Made by a program: the position numbers and the translations under genes
In this document: one piece after another, positions 56,785-64,000 of the stretch
Layout of the letters: each line of letters opens with the position of its first letter
How positions within the stretch are numbered: position 1 is the first letter of the stretch
The notes under the pieces: model-generated
Databases searched by the model: none
Seen by the model: the letters and a program-made list of their open reading frames with translations, nothing else
What the model was told of the DNA's origin: nothing
Source of the DNA: Maniola hyperantus
Taxonomy: Eukaryota; Arthropoda; Insecta; Lepidoptera; Nymphalidae
Length of the DNA: 64,000 bases
NCBI RefSeq assembly: GCF_902806685.2
Contig: NC_048542.1
Coordinates: forward strand, 2,464,533-2,528,532
Direction of reading: 5' to 3'

Positions 56785-59685
56785 TCTGGCGCTTAGTCGC
56801 ACTTGGCACTTTTCAGTATTTACCGCATTTCTATCACAATAAACACTAAAGATTAGTATATAGCTGTAATCTTCATTAACATTTTAATGTATATGTGCTA
56901 TGTAGTGGAAATTCGTTCTATTTTTATATCAAAAATATTATTATCAAATAAATTAAGCGCGAACAGTCAGCTTAACCACCTCCAACGAAAGAAAACGCAC
57001 TACTAAAAAAAATGAATGGGAAGAAAATTGAAAATCCCTTTTGCGTTCGAAAATATATGACGTTAAGTTAATATAAAACAATTTCTATAAAAAGAATCAT
57101 GTAATAGATACATATTGTGTACTCATGCTACGAAGTAGTCTTATATTAATAACATTTAATTGTTTTCTTAATTAATAATCTACCATAAGATAAAATTCAA
57201 TTTAATTTTTTGTTTTCAAAATCGCATGGAAGTCGTAAATTCTTAAACGAATATTCATTGACAGCACTGTTTTTTCTGTAGTTGGCTTTGGATTCCAGCT
57301 TTTTGAATCCACACCCCACTATAACCAACCATAGATAATACAATGCAAGCATGGATATTATGTTCTTGCATTTTAATAAAATCAAAATAATACAATTATC
57401 GTTTTTTATTTTAAAAAGTAAGTTGTATGTCACCCGACAAAAGTAAAGCTCCTTAGGAGGATCTCGGTAGATCACGGGTAGATACTATCTTATCTATGGT
57501 AGATACAAAATAGTAGTACCTACATGGAAGTTCTTTGTACAAAATATCTTGATTCTTGACATCGATGATTGCATCCGAAGTATTATTACTTCCTACATCC
57601 ATGCTATAATATTTTACGTTCACGTACCCGTGTTCCCGTTCACACACACAAAAATGCCCACTACCCAAGTCCCAAAGACCTCATAACATGCAATAGACGT
57701 TTCACACCACATTCGTTCGTTTCACTTTTTGCGTGCATGTAAAGCATGTGTAAAGATCCCTATCTTATCCCAAATGCCCGCTATGAAGCTTCGTTTGAAT
57801 TATTATTAATTGTATCCCTTAAAATGAAAATCCTTTACTTGAAAAATATTTATTTGGACCTCCTGTGTATACCGACAATGTTCCAGATATTCGCATCCGC
57901 ATCCGCGGATGTCAAAATATATAATTTTATTGAAATAAAACCAGACATAAAATTAAACATTTAATTATATTTATAAGATAAACAATCGTTGGACAACATT
58001 CGCAGGTCATAGTACAAACACATTAGCATAAACTTACACATTGATATGAAAAAATAAATTAATTTTAAAAAGACAAATACACAACAAAGTGACATCTTTG
58101 CAGAAACAACATTGTTTTTGTTAACAAATAGTAGATTCCATCTATCCATATTATATTTGGATCCTCCACCTTCCTCATCTACCCACTTTCCGCCATCTTT
58201 AATTTTTTAAACAAAACATGGCTACTCTTCTTACAGACCATTATCTGATTAAGACATCATGGCCCGCTGGGTCGCGTCACCGTGGTATCTTGAGCTATCT
58301 ACCAAACAAGAAACACCAGAGCAGACACTAGAATCGTCAGTTTCAAAATGGACGTCAAAGAGTTAAAACACTGCTTTTACTACACATACAACGTACGACA
58401 TCCCTAGTAACGCAACCGGTGGTCGATTGAGCCAAATAGCTATACATATTAGTGATAGCGCCACCAGCAGGTGATCTCAGCCGCCGCCACCAAATTGGTT
58501 GCGCAACCAAGCGGACACCAAGTGAGGTACCTACCCTCCATAGAGTTGCTAGCGCGACTGGTTCCGCCGCTACTCGTTTCCTAATTTGATAATGGTCTAT
58601 AAAAATAACGACTACCCCTGAACAATGTTTTTCCTACAGATATCACAAACAAATGCCGGCTCGAGCGTCGTCTACCATTCGCTTCTAAAATTTATTCACC
58701 CAAATGAAATTAGAATGCGTATAAAGCAAAAAAAATACATATTAAATTAATTTTAACACTATTTCATAAGGCTGGAATTCAGAACAATAAAGCCAATTAA
58801 ATTAAAAAAAAATAAGTTCTAAGAATTCATTCAAGCGAAAAGCCCATTATTTTGAATAAATAACACATTCCAACGAAATGAAGATACAGAATGCGTTCCG
58901 AAAGTGTAGAATTAGCTGCAACCACAGAATTCCAAGGGAATAGTAATGAATAATATCTGCTTTCGTGGCGTCACCCGGTTCAGGGTACCAGCTGAAAATC
59001 AGCGCTGTATGTTATTGTGCAACAAGGCATACATCATAATGCTGAGCTGGGACCCTTTTTCGGGTTATGCCACACATGACAGTTTGTTACGACGTTTCTT
59101 TTGCTTGAAGCGCGTTGGGCTTATGCTCAGGTGGAAGAAGCGCCGAAATAACCAGCTCTTAGTTTTAAGATGTGATGTGTGGCACAATTTGTAAATAAAC
59201 GTATTTTCTTTCTTTCTTTATTTCTAGCAACTCATACAAAAATAATCCAGACGAACATAATCGTCTAATTCAGTTGTACACAATCACTAAACTAAATTTG
59301 TATTTCTCAATCTGGTGCTATGCTTTTCCGCAAAGAGCATTATAAAAGGGATGACAATACATATGACCCGTCATTTTAGTTGTCTGTCAAAAATATGTCT
59401 GTTTTCGTGCACTGATGTTTCACTACACATCTAGACGATAACAAGCTTTTATACCACTTCTATTTTGCATTCTGTGATCGGAACTAAGCGTTTACACCGC
59501 GCCTCATATGATACTCTAATTTCATTTGTATGAAACCATGAATCTATGATATACCTATGGATATAGCACTCTTAATGCCTACTTAACGCTATCCCACTTC
59601 GACTGCCCAGGCGAGAGCGAGAGATCGTACACCACTGGGGACCGACCTCTCGCTCTAATCTAAGTCGAAGTAGGATAGCGATAAG

Positions 59686-59841
59686 TATAAGTCCCGCAAA
59701 TTGCTAATGCGCGTGGCCGCCATTTTAGTGACGTCAGCACTGTTTGGAGCTGATAGTATATTTTTATTTACCGTCAAAATGACGTCATTTCGATGTTAAT
59801 GAGACACAGTTCCCGCGCAATAGCAATTTGCGGGACTTATA
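59686..59841. mobile_element. Palindromic MITE, family D copy 3
   Basis: TATAAGTCCCGCAAATTGC to GCAATTTGCGGGACTTATA. It directly abuts the fold-back at 59572-59682. Confidence 0.85.
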
Positions 59842-60539
59842 GATATTTACTTCAGGTAGATATTAGCAGCGTCTGATCCACCTTTTTTATACATTCATGT
59901 ATAAACCACTATCCCAATATTAGCTATACACTTCACTTCACTCTTCACAATACAAAGATTTAATTCAAAACATTGACTATAATTTATAATTTAGATATAA
60001 CAAAGTTAAACGCGAAAGTGACTTTTTAACTCACTTTATGCCATTTGATTCACTTTTTGACATTTATAGCTAATTTTGTTTCACACAATCTCTAAACTCA
60101 AAGCACAGGTCCAAATCTAGTGCTATCCTTATCCGCAGCAAGCATTATGAAAGGGATAGCAATAAATGTAGACCTGTTATTTTAGTTTTCAGATAGCGTA
60201 AAACAAAATTACCTCCAATACCGACCTTATGTGGTAAGAAATAAGGTCCATATTTCCAAAGATGATTTAAAGTGATACACTATCAAAAAGTGAGTCAAAT
60301 GATAAGTATGCAAAATGGAATGACTTTCAAAACATTTCTTTTTATCATAATAAAAAGCAACAAGTCAGAAAAATATGCCCCTATATTATTATCTTACAAA
60401 TTACAATACGAAGCATTCGTTGATAGGATGAATATGAAAATGCACTCTAAATCCTGAGGTATAAGGTTCACATTCATAGAATATGTAAAAAAAGTTTTTT
60501 TATTACTGTCTCACCTTATAGTAAGTGATGATGCAGTCT

Positions 60540-60890
60540 AGTATGAAAGAGAGATAGCGTGGAAAAGGTATGGCAGTTTTATTGAACCTCTGATTGTTTA
60601 ACTACATGGCATCGTACCAGAACGCTAAATCGCTTGACGGTCATTTATGTCGGTAGAGTGGTAACTAGCTACGACCGAAGCCTCCAGGCTAAACCTGAGC
60701 TAATTTGGAAACTTTACAGTTTACCACAAAAAAAAACAACAACAACTGACAGTTTAACCATACAAGCACTTAAACACACATTAGTTAAACTTGTTTTATT
60801 TTTTGTAGTAAGACGGAAAAAAATTCAAATTACTCCAGCGGGGAGTCAAACCCCGGACCTCCCACTTAGACCATTGCGTCATCTGGCTTG
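60540..60890 (-). mobile_element. tRNA-headed SINE family S2, reversed
   Basis: GGCATCGTACCAGAACGC and GTGGTAACTAGCTACGACCG, with the head complement CGGGGAGTCAAACCCCGGACC at the right end. Confidence 0.7.
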
Positions 60891-61479
60891 AATCTCAAGA
60901 CTTATGTTACATATTCATGTAAAGTACTACCACTTTTGTAAGTCGACAAAGTTCATTTGGGCAGAAAAGCACAACCTAACGCCGACTAAAACCGAATGTA
61001 CACCAATGAAATGTAGACCTTATTGCTTGACGTTAAGATTTTAAACACAAGAACAACAGAGGCTCATGCTATCTCGCTCATAATTCGCGCGTACAAATAA
61101 TGGCGCGTACGCAACAACTAGTAGCGGACGGAAAAATAAGATTTCTGCGCAGGTACATCGGCGTTACCTATAAAAGTGGTAGCACTGTACATGCGATTTG
61201 TTCAATAACAACATTGATAATTTTCTTCATAAGATGGAATTACACAAATATTATAATCTGATAAAGTTCTAAAAGTACAGTATGTAGTTAATAATTATTA
61301 AATTATATTGTAGCAAAATATTTGATTCAGAAAAATATGCAAAAATGTAGTTGGCATCTTTATATTACATATAAAATGACTCTAGCGAATATTCTTAGTA
61401 GATTAAAGTAGAGATGAATTTGAAAAAGATTACGACGTATCGATCAGCTCTGAATAAACTAGGTGTTGCAGGAATGTTT

Positions 61480-61745
61480 TTGAAAAGATGTTTTTGATTG
61501 GTAACTTCTTTCCGCGGATAGGGTATGGAAGATGCCTCTTGCTTAAAAGGTATTTAGGTTGTACGTGGCAGGAAACACGGACGCCGGAAGGGCATTCCAC
61601 ACTCTCTTTAAAAGAGCAACCGCCGAGATTCTTGCTGGTTCTTCTCGGTACGAACGACATTCCGAACCAGTGGTAAATTAAACTAGTTGACGATTCAAAA
61701 GCACTTGTAAAAGTTTATTTGAATAAAAATCTACTCTATTCTATT
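61480..61745 (+). mobile_element. Non-LTR retrotransposon 3' end fragment
   Basis: GGGCATTCCACACTCTC, CCGCCGAGATTCTTGCTGGTTC and CATTCCGAACCAGTGG, ending AAGTTTATTTGAATAAAAA. It is the same family as the reversed stub at 22010-22140. It lies about 130 bp beyond the Sac1 stop, so Sac1 transcripts may end in it (reversed AATAAA at 61714-61719). Confidence 0.75.
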
Positions 61746-61874
61746 CTACACCTCAGCGGTTCGTATCAGAGACGTTCGTGTGATTGCCAGTTACTGTGAA
61801 GAGTGTGGTGAGTGGTTTAGTGTGGAGTGGAGGGGAGACGAGGGGTCAGACGACGACTACGAGCGGCACGTGGA

Positions 61875-64000
61875 TCATAAAGGCGACGGCGGCACGCCAC
61901 GGCTCGTGGCCAGGCCGCCGCCGTCCAGTCGAGGCCAGTCCACGAACTCCGTGCCGTGTCTGCGTACACACAGAAAAATACATTTCTTTTATATTGTTAC
62001 CATTATTCACACAAAATAAAATAACTCCCGTGTAATAATAATAACCGTGGGAACTCTGATTCCCTGGTTTATAAAGTTGCCTTTGTCAAGTTTTGGGATG
62101 CAAGCTACTCCTGTACCAAATTTCATATAAATCGGTTAAATGGATGGGTCTTGAAGAATGCCATGGGAACTCTTTGATTTTCCGGGGTAAAAGTAGCCTA
62201 TGTCCTTCCCTGGGATGTAATGTTGGGCCGTGAAAAGCTGGCAGACAGACAGACAGACACGTTTGCATTTATAATATTTGAATTTATTCATACTAGGGTG
62301 TGAGATAAAGCCTGGTCTCCACCTATGCGGAGAGCAGAGGAGATCTGTTCAGTCAACTAATCAGATTCATAATAAATTACGTGAAAAAATTATCACGTGA
62401 TTTTTTTTAAATCGAGCTTGTTAAACTACATGTTTGTAAAGATATTAAAGATTTTATTTATTTATTTATTATTTATTTAAATCTGATTGGCCGACCGCAC
62501 ACATCTCCTGTCCGCTCCGCTTAGGTGGAGATCGGGCCTAAGCGTGTCTGCCAATCACCTGAATATAAAGGTGAGCGTGGCTCCGACGGCCGCGCCCCAG
62601 AACATAAGATACAGCAGCACTTCTGTGGAGCTGCGCGAAGGGAGCGCGGCACTCGCGCAGAACATCGACACCGCCACCAGCAGCACCGATGGGAACTGAC
62701 CAACAAACACACAGGTTTACTACATTTCTTTTTAGTGTTCCGTCACCAACGTCCACTTAAAATATGGACACTGACAGTTTGCCTCGTCCACAAAGTAAAA
62801 ATCGAGCAAGCGAGCTATGTTCGTATGTATGTCGTTCTGGATTTTTCCCTGAGAATGATACCAGAAAAAAAAACCAGAACGAGGAAATTCGCAGAAGAAC
62901 AAAAGTGACCGACATAGCTCAAAGGATTAGCAAGCTGAAGTGGCAATGGGCAGGTCATCTCCACACAGGACTCCACACTTTCAACTGTCTTGTCTGCCCT
63001 ACCCCTAATATTTTTGTAAAGTGCGAAGCCAGAAGCTCGTAAAGGAGGACTTGAATGAGAGCCGAGTGGAGCAAAGGGAGAAGGTGGCGAAGTGAGCCCG
63101 TCACCTCCATAGCGGAACGAAGATCGAGAAGGTAGCAACAAGGACTTCAGGGACAAAATCAGCAAAAATGAAATATAAGAGAGCTATAACTATATTATTA
63201 TTTGCTTAAAAATGGTCCCAACTTTAAAATTATTATACTAAAATATAAAAAGATTCTTTTTAATTAAAATTATTCGTTTTTTTCTACACTTCTGATATTT
63301 TTTCATAAAATTCATATTTTTTTAATAAAATGCTGTCCAATAACTCACTGTAATATATTTCCAGTCACGATCTCGCCGCAGAGGACACAGCACGGTGTTG
63401 CCTTCACCGTCCACTACCACGTATTTGCCTAGAAACAAGTCGATGGCATCCTGAAAATATAATATTATATTTAGAGCCTCCATAGATCAAAGGTTAAAGG
63501 AGTGGACTGAAAACCGAAAGGTTCGTCCCCGCCTGTTGCACTATTGTCGTACCTACTCCTAGCACAATCTTGACACTTAGTTGGAGAGGAAAGGGTAATA
63601 TTAGTCACTAGCTTGTTTGCGACTTCGTCCGCGTGGACTACACAAATTTCAAACCACTACTTCACCCCCTTAGGGGTTGAATTTTCAAAAATCCTTTTTA
63701 GCGGATGCCTATGTCATAATAACTATCTGCATGCCAAATTTCAGCCCGATCCATCCAGTAGTTTGAGCTGTGCGTTGATAGATCAGTCAGTCAGTCAGTC
63801 ACTTTTTCCTTTTATATAATTAGATTTAACATGGCTAATATTCATTAAAAAAACTATTATTTAAGACAGAAATATGTCTTTGGTATGTCATCGACTATAC
63901 CTGACGGAAGCCGTCGCTGAAGTTGTTCTTGTAGTATCGCGTGAGAGAGTTGATCCCATCCCTGAGCAGGCCCAGGCGAGTGCGCTTGCCCGTGCGAGTG
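61875..64000 (-). CDS. Sac1: Phosphoinositide phosphatase Sac1, C-terminal four exons (partial)
   Basis: Minus-strand exons are 64000-63901 (runs off the window), 63450-63349, 62695-62559 and 61959-61875, with TGA at 61877-61875. Phases agree, and about 140 residues are visible. NSLTRYYKNNFSDGFRQ followed by DAIDLFLGKYVV is the signature end of the Sac domain. RRDRDWKYIT then leads into two hydrophobic helices, FPSVLLVAVSMFCASAAL and VLLYLMFWGAAVGATLTFIF, which anchor Sac1 in the ER/Golgi membrane, where it hydrolyses PI4P (and PI3P). FVDWPRL matches the conserved FVDAPRL after the second helix. The last residues (TSRGVPPSPL) lack the dilysine COPI signal of mammalian Sac1. The CX5R catalytic motif is outside the window. 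Confidence 0.95.
62040..62285 (-). mobile_element. Rearranged LEP1-like elements in a Sac1 intron
   Basis: AAATTTCATATAAATCGG, GAACTCTTTGATTTTCCGGGG and GCCGTGAAAAGCTGGCAGACAG, ending TTATAATATTTGAA. The order of the blocks is shuffled, suggesting two overlapping insertions. Confidence 0.7.
62308..62545. mobile_element. Palindromic MITE in a Sac1 intron
   Basis: AAGCCTGGTCTCCACCTATGCGG pairs with the complement of CCGCTTAGGTGGAGATCGGGCCTAA. The right end stops 14 bp from the Sac1 exon at 62559. Confidence 0.75.
62876..62965 (+). pseudogene. Short RTE-like reverse transcriptase fragment
   Basis: NEEIRRRTKVTDIAQRISKL followed by KWQWAGHL, forward, within the Sac1 intron 62696-63348. It is the fourth fragment of this LINE family in the window. 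Confidence 0.75.
63605..63825 (-). mobile_element. Helitron-like element (CAACGCACAGCTC type), reversed
   Basis: ACTAGCTTGTTTGCGACTTCG to (CAGT)n and CTTTTTCCTTTTATATAATTAGAT. It lies in the Sac1 intron 63451-63900. Confidence 0.85.

Larger units (their letters stand above)
56785..61874. other. Interval between the zinc transporter and Sac1
   Basis: The ZnT long-isoform promoter should lie just above 56785. About 56.9-58.9 kb is AT-rich with no recognised repeat and no convincing frame. The minus frame at 57453-57668 has no recognisable motif. Further right are a repeat with an (TTTC)n tail (58940-59222), a fold-back (59572-59682), family D copy 3, and a degenerate short-element pair at 59310-59400 and 60098-60210 sharing GCTATCC..AAAGGGATAGCAAT. 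An S2 SINE (60540-60890) and a LINE stub complete the interval. Confidence 0.55.

Noticed and set aside
57453..57668. 71-codon minus-strand frame upstream of the ZnT long first exon
   Set aside because: No recognisable domain, AT-driven composition and no matching splice sites. It could be 5' UTR at most.
58946..59194. 82-codon frame with FRGVTRFRVPAEN
   Set aside because: It ends in a (TTTC)n tail typical of retroposed repeats. No family was recognised and no splice context supports it.

Overview
The window looks like a piece of a lepidopteran (moth or butterfly) nuclear genome. It is AT-rich, coding exons are short (15-220 bp) and separated by kilobase introns, and the rest is dense with short mobile elements typical of Lepidoptera. 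These include Helitron-like elements ending in CTAGT, tRNA-headed SINEs, palindromic MITEs and 3' stubs of non-LTR retrotransposons. Every gene call rests on hand-spliced exons whose splice sites and reading phases agree from end to end.

Five conserved genes are present. (1) 197-6131 (+): the 3' half of a STAR/KH RNA-binding protein of the KHDRBS/quaking-related group, with a possible alternative tail of tiny exons reaching 10144. (2) 10697-12757 (-): a complete roadblock-type dynein light chain (robl), 97 aa. (3) 13543-21759 (+): a complete SH3BP5/parcas protein, a Rab11 GEF family, 468 aa in nine exons. It is divergent from robl with about 0.8 kb between the start codons. (4) 34324-56784 (-): a complete vesicular zinc transporter of the ZnT2/3/4/8 (SLC30A) clade with two alternative first coding exons (424 or 385 aa). 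(5) 61875-64000 (-): the last four exons of the Sac1 phosphoinositide phosphatase, including both membrane helices; the catalytic part lies beyond the right edge.

The gene-poor stretches are 22.4-34.2 kb (pcs to ZnT) and 56.8-61.8 kb (ZnT to Sac1), plus the large introns at 0.4-5.0, 43.4-52.5 and 52.5-56.7 kb. They are mainly nested repeats. Six palindromic element families recur 2-6 times each. Many others are single fold-back sequences.

The genes share membrane-traffic and cell-biological themes (dynein cargo adaptor, Rab11 GEF, vesicular zinc transport, ER/Golgi phosphoinositide turnover), but nothing shows that they form a functional cluster. I found no convincing novel multi-gene system. 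The most interesting items are the ZnT first-exon switch, which gains or loses an acidic dileucine sorting motif; the phase-consistent micro-exon chain behind the KH gene; a decayed tandem duplication of the KH gene's terminal exon; a three-unit repeat beginning inside the last codons of pcs; and an unexplained GC-rich open segment with a poly(A) signal at 27.5-28.0 kb.
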